Source of the DNA: Neoceratodus forsteri
Taxonomy: Eukaryota; Chordata; Ceratodontiformes; Ceratodontidae
Length of the DNA: 64,000 nucleotides
Reading direction: 5' to 3'
NCBI GenBank assembly: GCA_016271365.2
Contig: CM057449.1
Span: forward strand, 1,560,746,501-1,560,810,500
Under the pieces are notes generated by a model, which did not search any database, was not told the origin of the DNA, and saw nothing but the letters and a program-made list of their open reading frames with translations. Made by a program: the position numbers and the translations under genes. Every line of letters begins with the position of its first letter. Position 1 is the stretch's first letter. Of this stretch, positions 44,120-55,349 are shown in pieces.

Positions 44120-45420
44120 ACTACTTCTCTGCAGTTGTTCACGCCAAGTTCCTATACCGTCCTTCAGGGCAGGTTAGGTCTCTCACAGCCACTTACGCAG
44201 ACCTCCACCAAAGAAGAGTTTATTTTTGTTTACCAACAAATGTTTTTCCCCTTAGTTTGTATTAATTGCTTATTTCTAAGAAGTCTACAGTTGTTCCCTG
44301 AGTTCCTTCCTCTACCCTCTAGTGCAGCAGATTTTATTTGTCTCACACACCTTTGCCAAAGTAAGTAATAGGTAGGTAGCTGCACTAGGTGGTTTATTTT
44401 TTTTTTCTGTGTAGCACAAAATGGACCAAAGGTCAGCAGTTAGTTGTTGAAGTTCCTCGAGGCTCTACCCTCTCAGTGCAGCAGCACTCGGGTTGGTTAG
44501 GTCTCACACACACAGCCACACAATGTCTCGCACACTGTCCTTCAGCAAAGTAGGTAATATAGGTAGCTAGGCTAAGGCTAGGTTTATTTTTTCTGTGTAT
44601 CACAAAAAATGTTTTCCCCTTCAGTATAGTTTATATTTAATAAGTCCACAGGCGGGCTCAGTACCCCAAGTTCCTCTACCTCTCAGCCTGGGGGGGCGCA
44701 GGGTATTAGGTCTCACAGCCACAGTGTCTCACACACTTTCACCAAAGTAATAGTAATATATATAGGACAGGTAGGTAGCTACACTACAGGTGGTTTATTT
44801 TTTCCTCGACCTCTACCCTCCCAGGGCAGCAGCACTCGGGTTGGTTAGATCTCACACACCGTCCTTCAACAAAGTAGGTAATATAGGTAGCTAGGCTAGG
44901 TTTATTTATTTTTTAGTATGTCACAAAAAAGTTTTCCCTTTCAGTATATACGTAGGCGCAGTTGTTCCCTAAGTTCTTCTACCCCTTAGCCTGGGGCACA
45001 CCAGCGCAGGGTATTAGGTCTCACAGCCACACAGTGTCTCACACACCTTCACCAAAGTAATAACAACAGTATAGGTCGGTAACTACACTGGGATTATTTT
45101 TTTCTGTAACACAACAAATATTTTCTCCTCCTTCCTATAGTTTATTTCTGTTAATCCGCAGTTCTTTCCCAAGTCCCTCCTCTACCCTGGCTCTCAGGGC
45201 AGCAGGTTACACCTTCACCAAAGTAAGTAGGAGGTAGGGGTTAAGGGATATAGGTAGCAGATGCCAGACTAGCAGCAGAGCAGTAGCAGGAAGTTGGGTT
45301 GGTTTTCTTTTTTCTGTAGCTAGCAAAAAAAGTTCCCAAGTTCCTCTACATCTCAGCCTGAGGGCAGGTTATTAGGTCTCACAGCCCCAGCTACACACAA
45401 ACACATCCGAAGTGGGGTAC
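44120..45420. repeat. Degenerate tandem repeats of about 170 bp inside the hAT
   Basis: About eight imperfect units. The anchor tctcacac/tctcacagcc recurs near 44170, 44340, 44502, 44710, 44849, 45018, 45200 and 45377. Other shared words are accaaagtaa, aggtaggtagcta, ggtttattttttctgtg and ttcctctaccctctcag. They lie upstream of the transposase start, so they may be internal promoter-proximal or subterminal repeats. Copies are diverged and spacing varies from 139 to 208 bp. Confidence 0.7.
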
Positions 45421-45860
45421 TAGCTAGATTTTTCTTTAGGTACTTATAAGTGTACTAGTTATTAGTCACACCCCCCAATCAGTAGTAGTAGAGTAAGTTA
45501 AGTTTAGTTGACTCTCCTTAGACACATACAGCCCTCTGATTCACTACTGCAGTGCTGCTGCCTGCTTCTGCTTGCCAAATAAAATGCCTGTTATTTATTT
45601 TTATTTATCTTCTCCTCTCCACTGTTTCTTAATTTTGCCTTCTCTCAGCACTCCCTGAGTCTCCCTCCACGTGGAACGGCTTGTCTTCCCCTCCCCCCAC
45701 CCAGTCTCTCGACTGATCCGCTACCCCCTCAGTGCCCTCTCAACAACTGGTTTTATTTTTTTTTCTGACGGCAGGATAGCTGTTTAGCCAGGTAGCAATT
45801 ACATTATATTAGTTGTAGCCAAAGCCAGGTAGTATTTAGTATGCTGCCCCTCGGGCAGTC

Positions 45861-45861
<1 letters not shown>

Positions 45862-45899
<38 letters not shown>

Positions 45900-46002
45900 C
45901 CACGCAGTCACCCACCACAAACTAGCAGCAAAAATTCCTCTGCTCTCTACAAGTGTCGGTAGCGAAATGGCACATTTTCCATCTCGTGCCAGCTACCGAC
46001 AC
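45862..46002. repeat. (CT)n microsatellite and perfect-stem hairpin in the hAT
   Basis: A CT dinucleotide run lies at about 45865-45897. At 45953-46002, gtgtcggtagc pairs with gctaccgacac, an 11 bp perfect stem, and inner words ggcac and gtgcc extend the fold. Confidence 0.8.
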
Positions 46003-46455
46003 TCCTAGCTCCTCCTCGAGATGCGTCCTCCTCCAATAGCAAGGGACGGAAAGTCTGTCCGTTCCAATCTGTGCTCTGCCACTTCCGTAGTCCCGCCCGA
46101 CCTGTCTTCATGCTCCACCAGCACTCCCTGCCCCCGCTCCGGAGATGGACAGTGCCCGCCAGTGCCTGTAACAGGGGCACGCATTCCAGACCAGTGCCAC
46201 ATGACTACAGTTGTGGCAATCAGGTGACTGAGCCTCTGAGGGGGGTTTGTTGTGCTGCTGAGAATGTTGCCATGGCGCTGCTGCCACCCAGTGGCTGGGA
46301 AAAAAAGCTGCAAAATGAAACAAAGCAAAATAAATAAATAAATAAAGATTTGGTAGTCCGTGGGACAAGCAGTGCACAGCAGACTGCGTGTCCCTGGTTA
46401 AGAAATAGTTGTCCAGGACGTCGGGCTATGGGATTTGTCGAGCCCTGCGAGTGGC

Positions 46456-48540
46456 CCTGCTCCCTTCTCAGTTCTTTCCCGCTGTCAACCATTCTTGCAC
46501 AGACTCCACAGAAGCTTGTCGCTCAGTTCGACCACCAATTTTTACTTACCTTTTATTTTCTTTTGTCGTCTAATCACTTTTATTTAAAAGTGATTTCCTT
46601 TCTCCTTTTTATGTCGAGATCGAGAACTACTCCTTCGTCGGCTCTTTTCCGTCACTGTTGCTCTGGAAAGAAGATTTTCTCCATCGATGAATACCAGCTG
46701 TTTACTGTTTTGGGCTAGCCATAACATCCTCGCCTGCGAATCCTACCAGAAATTCAGCCTCACCACCCGGCAGTGGCGAAAGAAAGCCCTGCAGAAGTTC
46801 CTCATGGCATAAAGGGTAGCCCGCGGAGAGCAGTGGTCTTCTGTGGCTCCCTTTGCCCAATCACTGGCGTCCTACATGGGCTTGCAGGCTGCCAAGGCCT
46901 GGTAAATCCTCAGGGAAGCATTCTTGATGGTATAAGGAATGGCCTAAGGAACATTGCCCCCCTTAGTGATCTCAGTCATCTTTGGATTCTGCCAGTTGTT
47001 CTCCTGGGATCGCCCCGTCGATGGCTTCGATGTCAGTGCCTTGCCCCGTGCAGGCCTCTGCTTCTTCCATGCCCCCCATGGTGGATTCCTCTCCTGCCTG
47101 TCATAGGGCTGTGGAAGGACTGTCAGCCTCGAGGTCCGGTGACACCAGGCCTACCTGCTACCCCTTTGGTTAGTGGTACATCTTCGGACCAATGCCTCAC
47201 ACCCCCACCGTCGACAACAGTTCCCTACTCTGCCATCGACCTCAATACCATTCTAGCCTCCATTACTACTTTTCTCATCCAGCAGCTCGTGACATAGCCC
47301 GAGCTGTCATCGCCAGTGCCATTGTCTGCTGTTTCAGCGGCGATGCCAGTTAGGCCTGTGTGCCCCCTACAAAGTCATCGGTGTGACATTCGTCTGTCAG
47401 TGCTCCATAGCAGTCAGACGTTGAAGAGGAGTACCATCCTGATCTTCTCCCTGAGGAAGAGGAGGATGAGGAGGAAGTTGATGTGGAAACCTCTGATAGG
47501 TCCACTATCTTCTCTGGGAGTGAGGAGTCAGTCAAGCACACTCCCAGGTCCCCCCCTAGAGGACCCCTTCTTTTTCAGTGTCATGAAACAGCTTTCCTCC
47601 ACAGTGGGGTTCCAAACTGAGGAGGATGATGAAACCAGGAGGAATATAATGGACTTCTTGGAGATCCATGAGTCTCCGCCTAAGATTATTCCTCCTCCGC
47701 TGCCAGCCATGAATGATGCAGCTACAGCAGCCTGGTGCAGACCCAGTGTGGTGCCAGCCATGCCAAGGAAGGCTGACAAGCTTTATCAGGCACCTCAAAT
47801 GTTGCCTTTCTATGTGGCCCAGCCTGAGACTGACTCTGAGGTCATTAAAGCTGCTCATGACAGGACTAAGATCCCTAAGCACCTTGGTAACCTGCCCCCC
47901 CAACTGAGAGTTCAGAAGATTGGATCTGTGGGGCAAAAGGACTTTCGCCTCAGCCACCCTGGGCCTTCGGATTGCCAATTATTTGGCTCATCTTATCAAG
48001 TACCAAAATACTCTTTGGAGGAAGGGCAAAGCAACTGCTCAGACCTTTCCTGAGTGTTCTCACAAGCAGGAGCTTCTCAAGGTACTCCAGACCTCGAAGG
48101 GTGTTAGCAAGCACCTCCTCTGAGCTACCTATGACATGGTTGACACTACAGCCAGGGCAGCTGCCTCTGGCATTTGCCTCAGATGGCACTCCCGGCTACG
48201 GGTATCTGGCTTTGCCAGTGATGTCCAACAAAAGGTGCTGAATGCCCGTTTCATGGATCACCAAATTTTTGGTCTAGATGTGCACAGGACACTATTAATG
48301 AGCTGCAGGCTTTTGGTAGGGCCATTCGGTCTATCCATACCTTATGTTATAGTCAGCACAGGAGTAGACCACAGCCCTCCTTTCGGAAGGCCTCCAACAA
48401 GTCGGGTCCTGGAGGCAAGCTTAAGGGTAAACGCAGAGCCAGCTCAGCCTTCCGTGTTCCCTTTTCCAGAGGCGGCAGTGCAGTCCCTGCTGCCAGTTCA
48501 GCCTTTGCCTGACTTCTTGCTGGACCCCCCCACCTCCTCC
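46456..48540 (+). pseudogene. DIRS copy 2 leader and gag-like ORF1
   Basis: The leader (46456-46610) resumes after the hAT. The first Met at about 46613 starts MSRSRTTPSSALFRHCCSGK, then KIFSIDEYQLFTV, a decayed version of the Cys/His block. A Pro-rich section follows. The conserved capsid-like part at 47580-48053 has MKQLSSTVGF, AMPRKADKLYQAPQ and ETDSEVIKAAHD, then in other frames LRIANYLAHLIKYQNTLW and ARAAASGIC (about 47960-48175). The same order occurs in DIRS copies 1 and 3. Confidence 0.75.
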
Positions 48541-48553
48541 CCCGAGTGAGGAG

Positions 48554-49016
48554 ATGGTGGTCCGAGGAAGGTTCTCCGTCCATTTACCCCAATGGAGAAC
48601 CATACCTACAGATGCTTGGATCCTGCAGATAATCGAACAGGGCCATGCTCTCGAGCTCTGGAGTAGCCTGCAGATGTTCCCCCAGCCCCCCTTTCTACCC
48701 TTCAGACCGCACAGCGGCACTCAGGAAGGAGGTCCTTATCTTGCTGCACAAACAGGCCATAGAACCAGTGCCCAGGTGGCAAAGGAACAAGGGGTTCTAT
48801 TCCAGGTCCATCCTGGTTCCCAAGAGAACAGGGGACTTGAGGCCCATTCCAGACCTCAAGGATCTGAACCTTTTTATCCAGTACAAAAAGTTCCAGATTG
48901 TCACTTTGCATGGTCTTCTCCTGCTGCTTAAGTAGGGCGACTGGCTGTGCTTCCTCGATATGCAGGATGCATACCTGCATATCATAGTTTGCCCACTTTA
49001 CAGGCATTACCTGCAG
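48554..49016 (+). pseudogene. DIRS copy 2 reverse transcriptase, 5' part
   Basis: Reads MVVRGRFSVHLPQWRTIPTD, AWILQIIEQGHALE, then ALRKEVLILLHKQAIEPVPR, SILVPKRTGDLRPIPDLKDL, and across a stop GDWLCFLDMQDAYLHI (block A, Asp in FLDMQDAY, about 48945-48985). Coding stops at 49016 with HYLQ, and the next codons (FLF, a stop, GEHYQF) are found at 55554 after DIRS copy 3. Confidence 0.85.
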
Positions 49017-49185
49017 ATCTTGCTTCAAGTGGAGCTCTTGCAGCAGGTTACACATAAGAACTGAAGCTGGCAGGTGCCAGGACCCCACGGAAAACTAATA
49101 GATAGCAGTCTACAGTGAGGGACTGCATCCTGACATCTGTCCACCTCCGACGTCAGCCAGTGGTATAAAAAGGGCGGTCCCCGAG
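49017..49185 (+). repeat. Left inverted terminal repeat of DIRS copy 3 with TATA-like box
   Basis: Inverted match with 55350-55553: ggagctcttgcagcaggtta on the left against taacctgctgcaagagctcc on the right, and cagccagtggtataaaaagg on the left against ccctttttataccactggct on the right. The TATA-like tataaaaa (about 49163) is thus present in both ends. Confidence 0.85.
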
Positions 49186-49236
49186 CCCTACACAAGTTCT
49201 TTTCCCGCCATCAACCCTCGCACTTCGGCTCCACGG

Positions 49237-51560
49237 ATGCCTTCTGTTCTAGTAGACTGCCATTTCTCACGTGTTTACCAGTGTTTTATTATTTTTCTTC
49301 ATTTCAGTGTTTTTTCCTCTGTATGTCACCTTCTACGCTGTCCTGCGTCGAGCGGCACCAGTCCAAGTGTGCCTGCAGCAAGAAAATTCAATCTAAGGAC
49401 GGCCTTTTGGCCTGCGTCTTCTGTCTTGGCCCAGACCACAACACCGAGGCCTGCCAGCATTGCTTGAAGTTCAACAGCAGGATCAGGATTTGCCACCAGA
49501 AAGCCCTCAAATCCTTCTTGCTGGGAAAACAGTAAGCTGCCATGCAGAAGGAGATTCAGGGTAAAATTTCTTCATCTTCCCGTTTCTAGGTCTTCAGCCT
49601 TTTTGGCTCACCCTAAAGAGAAGTCGTCGTCCAGGAAGCACCACCATAAGAAGCACAAGGACAAGTCCCGCTCGGACTCCCATTCCTGGTCCTCGTACAA
49701 GTCAGGCATTGGTTCTGTGTCCTCCTCCCGCAGGAGGTCGTACTTGACCCCCCAGGCAGCCCCCACTCCTTGTGGGCTACTGGTGGTTAGGCGTCCCACC
49801 CTTATCATGACATTGGGTGGAGGGTCTTCAGGGTCCGGGGCTGCGTCCTCGGCCCTTCAGCCACTGAAGCTGAGGCCGTCTTCCCAACCTTCGGGTCCTC
49901 AGGCAGGTGGCTCAGCCAGTTCTTCTTTGGGTGGCAGGTCTTTACTCATCGTCCATCCAGCCACATCGTCCGCCAAGTCAGCCTCAGACTCCAGAGCTGT
50001 CTCCTCTGAGTGGTGCTGGGGGCACGTGCTCACCTCCGCCGGGAGAGTGACACCTCTGCCCTCCACAGAACTTGGCTCCCCTCAGTAGTCCTCTCATAAG
50101 CCAATGCCGGCCACTACTCCAGATTGGTGGCAACACTCACCTGCCCATCAACACCGGCCTCCCTGGCGTCCCTTCTGATGATCCCTCAGTTGGTGTCGCC
50201 AGACCCTCGTACGTCACCAGCAAATGATAACGTTTCACCTAAGTCGATGCCTGTGGGCCCATCGTCCGACTAGCTGACGGCACCGGACGACCATACTCTG
50301 GGACAGCCGACGCTGGCTACCCCTACTCCACAAGGGTTACTGGTGCCTCAGGGCCCGATGCCTGGTCTGTCTGCCCCGGTGACGCCAGGCGCTCCTCCTG
50401 AACTAAGGATCCCACTATTGGATGTCGAGCTTTTGTCGTCTTGGTGGAACTTTATTGAGGGCGATCTTCTCCTGCAGAAGCCTTCCTTGCCCCCAACTAG
50501 GGAGCCTACAACTTCAGAGGCTTTCTCATCAGGCCTTCTCCTAAGCCAAGGGAACCTACCCCCAAACCTATGCAACTGATCTCTCTCAGCCGTATGGCTA
50601 GACAGAGGTCGTTCTGGCCGGAAGGTTAGGAGGCACAATTCCTTCTCCAGGTCTTTGGACAGGCACCGACACCGCTCTGGCGGATGCCAGTCCCGACATT
50701 CCTCCTTTCCGGGGTGCTCCTTCGCCTCTGGATACTAAGGGCTCCCCCAGGTCCCCGCCTGATGATCCATCTTTTATGGATGTCATGCGGCATATCCAAG
50801 CCAATATGGGGTGGGATACAGGAGATCTGGATACAGAAAGACGTCGTCTAGCTAAGTACCTCTGTCAGAAGGATCCTAAGCCTATTTTGGTGCCACCTTT
50901 GGTCGACACCTTCCAGGATGTCACCAGGATTGCCTGTAAACACTCTACCACTTCCACGGCCATGCTCAAGAAGTCAGACCATCTTTATGGGGCTCCCAGG
51001 GATGAAACTTTTTTGGGGGTACAACCCCTAGTGGACTCAATGGTGATCACAGTTACCCATGGTAGCTCTAAATGGCCTAGGCACCTGAGCACCCAACCTC
51101 CTGATAGGGAATCAAAGCAACTGGACAAGCTCAGCAAAAAGGTGTACGCCACTGCCACCTGCACTATTCGCTCCCTAAATTTTCTTACTCATGTGGTCCA
51201 ATACCAGAACACCCTTTGGGAGCAGGGCATGGAGCTTGCCCAGGCCCTGCCTGATGCTCCCCAAAAGGCGGAACTGTTCAGCCTTTTAAAGTCTGGGTCG
51301 GACGTTGGCACCCACATCCTGCGTTGTTCTTATCACTCTGCTGACAGGGCTGCTGCTACAGATGTCTCCATAAGACAACATTCCTGGCTCTGGGTCTCGG
51401 GTTTCTTTCCGGACGCCAGGCAGGCATTATGGACGCCCCCTTCAAAGGCCTGGTCCGTTTTGGAGACGAATCTGAGAAACTCATCACTCATCTTCAGGAC
51501 TCAGGAAAGGCTATCTGGTCAGTGCACACCATGTACCGGTTAAACCAAAAGTAATTCAGG
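49237..51560 (+). pseudogene. DIRS copy 3 gag-like ORF1
   Basis: The Cys/His block is well preserved at about 49340-49480: KCACSKKIQSKDGLLACVFC, LGPDHNTEACQHC. It is followed by a basic His/Lys/Ser-rich stretch (KEKSSSRKHHHKKHKDKSRS, about 49611-49690), possibly nucleic-acid binding or nuclear-targeting. After a Pro/Ser-rich zone comes the capsid-like part 50776-51543 with MDVMRHIQANMGWDTGDLD, STAMLKKSDHLYGAPRD, LVDSMVITVTHGS, IRSLNFLTHVVQYQNTLWEQ and HSWLWVSGF. The latter is one uninterrupted frame of 255 codons, the best-preserved DIRS gag here. Confidence 0.78.
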
Positions 51561-51621
51561 CGTCAGTCCTTTCGCCGCTCCTCTGGACAGCCTCGAGGAC
51601 AGCAGCAGCTCTACCTACCCC

Positions 51622-52034
51622 ATGTGCCTCTGCCTGACTCCTTGCCCAACCCTGCTCCCCCAGCCGAATCCCTGGGGGAGACAGTGGTGGGGGGCATTAC
51701 TCCCTCTGTTTAGAGTGATGGAGCAGGATAATGTCAGATCATTTGGTTCTGCAATTGGTCGAGAAGGGACATGCTCTAGAATTCCTACTGGACAACCCTC
51801 CCCTGCCCTCCCTCTATTCCCCATCACACGCCGCCCTCATCCAGGAGGAAATCCAGGCGCTTCCATGCAAGAGGGCCGTAGAACCAGTTCCAGTGGCCAA
51901 AGAGGGAAGAAAACTGGGGATATGCGCCCCATCTTGGAGCTCAGCAATCTGAACCATTATGTGGAATACAAACAATTCAGGATGGTTACCTTTCCAGGCC
52001 TGATTCCCCTTCTCCATCGAGGGGACTGGCTTTG
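51622..52034 (+). pseudogene. DIRS copy 3 reverse transcriptase, N-terminal part
   Basis: Mixed frames give LRVMEQDNVRSF-region words, then DHLVLQLVEKGHALEFLLDN, AVEPVPVAKEGRKLG, GDMRPILELSNLNHYVEYKQ and FRMVTFPGLIPLLHRGDWL. At 52034 the CR1 copy F begins; the next RT codons (SLDMQDAYLHI) follow at 53172. Confidence 0.8.
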
Positions 52035-53167
52035 AAACATAGAATTTGACGGCAGATAAGGACCGCTTGGCCCACCCAGTCTGCCCATTTCCCTACCTAA
52101 TGGATAAGCTGCAGATCCTAGTTAACCAGCAGCCTACTTCTTTCTACCCCAACCCCCTAGAATTGCCCTATGACTGTCCCATGCATGCTTGAATTCAACC
52201 ACTGTTTTTGACTCCACAGCCTCCTCCGGAAGGCCGTTCCATGCATCCACAACCCTCTCTGTGAAAAAATACTTCCTTACATTACCTCTGGGCTGCCCCC
52301 CCTCTATCTTCAAATTGTGCCCCCTTGTTCTTGCACACCTCTTTTTTTGAAAGATACTACCCTCTTGGACTTTGGTGATTCCCTTGAAGTACTTGAAAGT
52401 TTCTATCATGTCCCCCCTCTCCCTCCTTTCCTCGAGGCTATACATATTAAGCTCCTGTAGTCTCTCTTAATATGTCTTCTGGTGCAGACTCTGCACCATT
52501 TTAGTTGCCCTCCTCTGGACAGCTTCCATCGTGTCTATGTCCTTGCGGAGAATGGGTCTCCTGAACTGCACACAGTACTCCAGATGGGGTCTCACCAGCT
52601 GCCTGTAAAGAGGGATAACAACTTCCTGTTTTCTACTGGTGATGCCTCTCCCTATGCATCCCAGTATCCCCCCAGCCATCCTTACTGCCCTCTCACATTG
52701 CTTGCCTACCTTTAAGTCATCTGATATGACTACCCCCAGGTCCCTTTCCATTTTTGTTGTTGTTAGTATCTCACCCCCCATTGTGTGCTGTTCCCCTGGG
52801 TTTTGTTTCCCAGGTGCACTACCTTGCACTTTTAGCATTGAATCTAAGCTGCCATACATTTGACCATTCCTCTAACCTTGCCAAGTCCCTTCTCATCCTT
52901 TCCACCCCACCTTGTGCATCAACTCTGTTGCAGATCTTTGTGTCATCTGCAAAGAGACATACTTTTCCTTCCAGTCCCTCTGCAATGTTGCTTATAAAGA
53001 CATTGAAGAGAACCGGTCCTAATACTGAACCCTGTGGTACCCCACTAGTAACCCCCCTTTCTTGAGAGTGGACTCCATTTACTATTACCCTCTGTGTCCT
53101 ATTCTCCAGCCAATTCTTTACCCAGGCTATCATCTTGGGACCCACTTCCAGGCTGGCTAACCCAGCC
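52035..53167 (-). mobile_element. CR1 LINE copy F inside DIRS copy 3
   Basis: Bounded by a 5 bp repeat ctttg (52030-52034 and 53168-53172). Read right to left it starts within RT: VGPKMIAWVKNWLENRTQRV, GVPQGSVLGPVLFNVFISNI, VCLFADDTKICNRVDAQGG with the FADD catalytic box intact (about 52935-52960). It continues EWSNVWQLRFNAK, VRMAGGILGCIGRGITSRKQ, LVRPHLEYCVQFRRPILRKD, MYSLEERRERGDMIETFKYF and TERVVDAWNGLPEEAVESKT. It ends with the CR1 tail at 52035-52090. Few lesions, so it is younger than CR1 copies A to E. Confidence 0.88.
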
Positions 53168-53496
53168 CTTTGCTCTCTGGACATGCAGGATGCATACCTC
53201 CACATCCTGATCTCTCAGCTCCACAGAAGGTTTCTGCGGTTCCTTTTACAAGGAAAGGAGATTCCTATGTGCGTTCCTTCCCTTTCCACTACTCCAGAGA
53301 GTTCTTCTTAAATTGCAGTCAGAGAGAGAGCGGACATGATCCTGATTGCTACCTACTGGCCCAGACATATTTGATTCCCTCTACTCCAACAGCTGGCAGT
53401 GGAACCTCCGCTTCCTCTGCTCCTGAGCTCACATGTGCTCTCCCAGGATAGAGGGACTCTAGTCCATCTGGACCTCAAGTCGCTGCACCAGCATGC
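53168..53496 (+). pseudogene. DIRS copy 3 RT-linker remnant with internal deletion
   Basis: Continues RT as SLDMQDAYLHILISQLHRRF, LRFLLQGKE (53172-53260) and then jumps to the post-RNase H linker: a decayed AFPP-like segment, VREREDMILI-type words, ATYWPRH (53320-53370) and GTLVHLDLKSLHQHA (53450-53490). About 1 kb that would carry the YLDD box and RNase H is missing. Copy 3 must have relied on enzymes from other DIRS copies. Confidence 0.75.
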
Positions 53497-55055
53497 ATGA
53501 CTCCTGCAGACTTAGCTGTTTCCCAGTTCAGGGTTTCTCCTAGAGTGGCAGATGTCCTAGTAGCCATCGGGAAGCCCTCTACTAGGGCCACCTATGCTAT
53601 GAAGTGGAAGCAGTTTTGCATTTGGGCCTCCGCTTGCCACCTTTTTTTTTTTTCCCTTTTTATTTTTCCCCATATATTATTTGTCCTCCTGTCCTCCATG
53701 CCCCCTTCTGACCTCACCCCCCAAGCGCTGACATCCCTGAATTACCAGGGCTTACCTTTCTGCCCGGCCCAGAAGCAGAGCCTGCAGACAGTCAGTTTTC
53801 ATCCTGCAGCTGGAGGTTTGGTTTTTCTCCTCCATTTCTCCCTGGTCCCTGTTGCAGGGCACACCGCGCCAGGCGTGGTGTGTGGAGGTGTCTTGCCGTC
53901 CGCGGAAGTTCTGCAGCACCCACCCCTTCTGTGCACTCGCAGACCTGCACTTCCCCCAGGCCTCCACCTGGGGGCAGTCATTCGGTGGGAGCACAACCCC
54001 TCCCCTCCCGGGAGAGGAGAGCTGTCCGGATGCTCAGTCCTCTCCCTCCCTGCTGACCCCCGATGGCCCGGGCTCGTTCCTGAACCCGGGTCGCTGGTGT
54101 GGCGTCTAGCGCCTCAACCCTCAGCACCACCGGGCCGGCTGGCCGTTCGCCACCTTGATCCCTTTACCTGTCAGGAAAACTCTGTTCTTGAGTACCTCCT
54201 TTCTCTGTCGGACTCGAGTCTGAGCTATTCCTCTATTAATGTGCATCTGTCCGCTGTTTCTGCATATCATGCACCAGTACAGGGCAAGGCTGTCTCCCAG
54301 TTGGATTTACCCTACATCTTCTTGAGAGGTATTCTACACTTGAAACCTCTCATTTGGGATCCTGTCCCTCCATGGGATCTTTTGTTTGTTTATTGTGGAG
54401 AAACTTACTTTGCCTCCTTTTGAACTAGCCGTGGACCTCGAGCTGCGCTTTCTGTTGTGGAAAGCGTTGTTTTTAGTTGCCGTTACTTCTGTTCGGAGGA
54501 TTTCTGAGCTTCAGACTCTGATGTGTGAAAAGCTTTATTTAGTTTTCCACAAGGACAGGGTATCCTTACGGACCAATCCTAAATTTTTGCTAAAGGTGGT
54601 GTCCGGGTTTACCCTTAATCAGGACATCCATCTTCCAATTTACTATCCAGAGCATTCTAATCGAGGGTAGGCTCTGCTTCATACTCTGAATGTTCACTGG
54701 GTTCTTTGTTACTGTTTGACTCACACCTGAAATATCGGGAGAATCTAATCAGTTGTTTGTTTCGTTCGCCCCGAAGACTCAAGGGGTGCCTGTTTCTAAA
54801 TGGACTCTGTTGAAGTGGTTGGTTCACTGCATTGTTTACTGTTATCAAAAGTACAACAAGCCTTTACTGGGATCGGTTAAAGGCCATTCTACCAGGGGAG
54901 TCGCTGCTTCCTTGTGCAGTGTATCAGCAGCAGATATCTGTACAGCTGCCACCTGGAGTTTGGTCCACACTTTCATTAAGCACTACAGTTTAGACATTAC
55001 TTCCAGGTGCAGGACAGGCTTCGACCTCGCTGTCCTCCAGGGCCTGCTTTTGTAA
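53497..55055 (+). pseudogene. DIRS copy 3 tyrosine recombinase, split by a SINE
   Basis: N-terminal part 53497-53641 (IGKPSTRATYAMKWKQFCIW), SINE 53642-54143, then HLDPFTCQENSVLEYLLSLS and SINVHLSAVSAYHAPVQGK (54150-54290). The catalytic domain has VEKLTLPPFEL, the first Arg in VTSVRRISELQTL (about 54483-54520), HSTRG (54885-54899, the HxxR pair) and HYSLD (54981-54995, with the likely nucleophilic Tyr). Two frame breaks remain, near 54420 and 54670-54750. The catalytic set R...HxxR...Y is otherwise present. Confidence 0.82.
53642..54143 (-). mobile_element. tRNA-headed SINE copy 4 inside DIRS copy 3 recombinase
   Basis: Inverted copy with a T12 run at 53642-53653 and the tRNA-like head at about 54050-54143 (complement of gaacccgggtcgctgg-type words). 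Flanking duplication: cgcttgccacc (53631-53641) and cgttcgccacc (54144-54154), two mismatches. The SINE happens to keep an open frame with the recombinase, giving a chance 308-codon frame at 53497-54423. Confidence 0.82.
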
Positions 55056-55120
55056 GGATTCCAGTTACCTGTTTCCTACTCCAGTCTGTCAGGGTTTGTC
55101 CTTGTACTGCTTGGGACTCG

Positions 55121-55231
55121 CTCCTTATGGTGTAACCTGCCTCAAGAGCTCCCACTCGAAGTAAGATAGTACAGTTGCGTAAGAACTTCTGGTAACCGTA
55201 GTCTTCGAGAGGAGGTCTTGAAGCAGGTGCT
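55121..55231 (+). repeat. Internal complementary region of DIRS copy 3
   Basis: A joined inverse of the two element ends. taacctgcctcaagagctcc (about 55133-55152) complements the left end near 49032-49052, and the adjoining acagttgcgtaagaacttct complements the right end near 55535-55553. Such an internal complementary region lets the DIRS genome be completed as a circle without a repeat at both ends. Confidence 0.8.
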
Positions 55232-55349
55232 GCTTTCCCTCCCTTCTTCCCCCTGGTATCTGCTTCTCCATTCTCAGCTGCCTTGTTTTCCACAGTTTTG
55301 AGGAACCTCCTTGGTTCTCTGATTTTTACCTGTGGTGGGAGAACTGGGG

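Larger units (their letters stand above)
40990..46447 (-). mobile_element. hAT DNA transposon, 5458 bp, with 8 bp target duplication
   Basis: Termini are cagggcttgacaaat (40990-41004) and atttgtcgagccctg (46433-46447), inverted with one mismatch. Subterminal similarity (tagtccc, ttgtcc words) continues for about 100 bp. Target duplication: cgggtggc (40982-40989) and cgagtggc (46448-46455), 8 bp with one change, as expected for hAT. It encodes a decayed transposase on the minus strand (41342-43804) and carries a block of about 170 bp repeats (44120-45420). It landed inside the left terminal repeat of DIRS copy 2. Confidence 0.88.

Noticed and set aside
46005..46492. Several overlapping frames at the right end of the hAT (up to 107 codons)
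   Set aside because: They lie in the transposon's non-coding subterminal region, on both strands, and read across the transposon-DIRS junction.
53497..54423. A 308-codon open frame, one of the longest in the window, resembling a novel fusion protein
   Set aside because: It is the recombinase of DIRS copy 3 with an inverted SINE (53642-54143) that happens to contain no stop in this frame. The SINE has its own T-run and flanking duplication.
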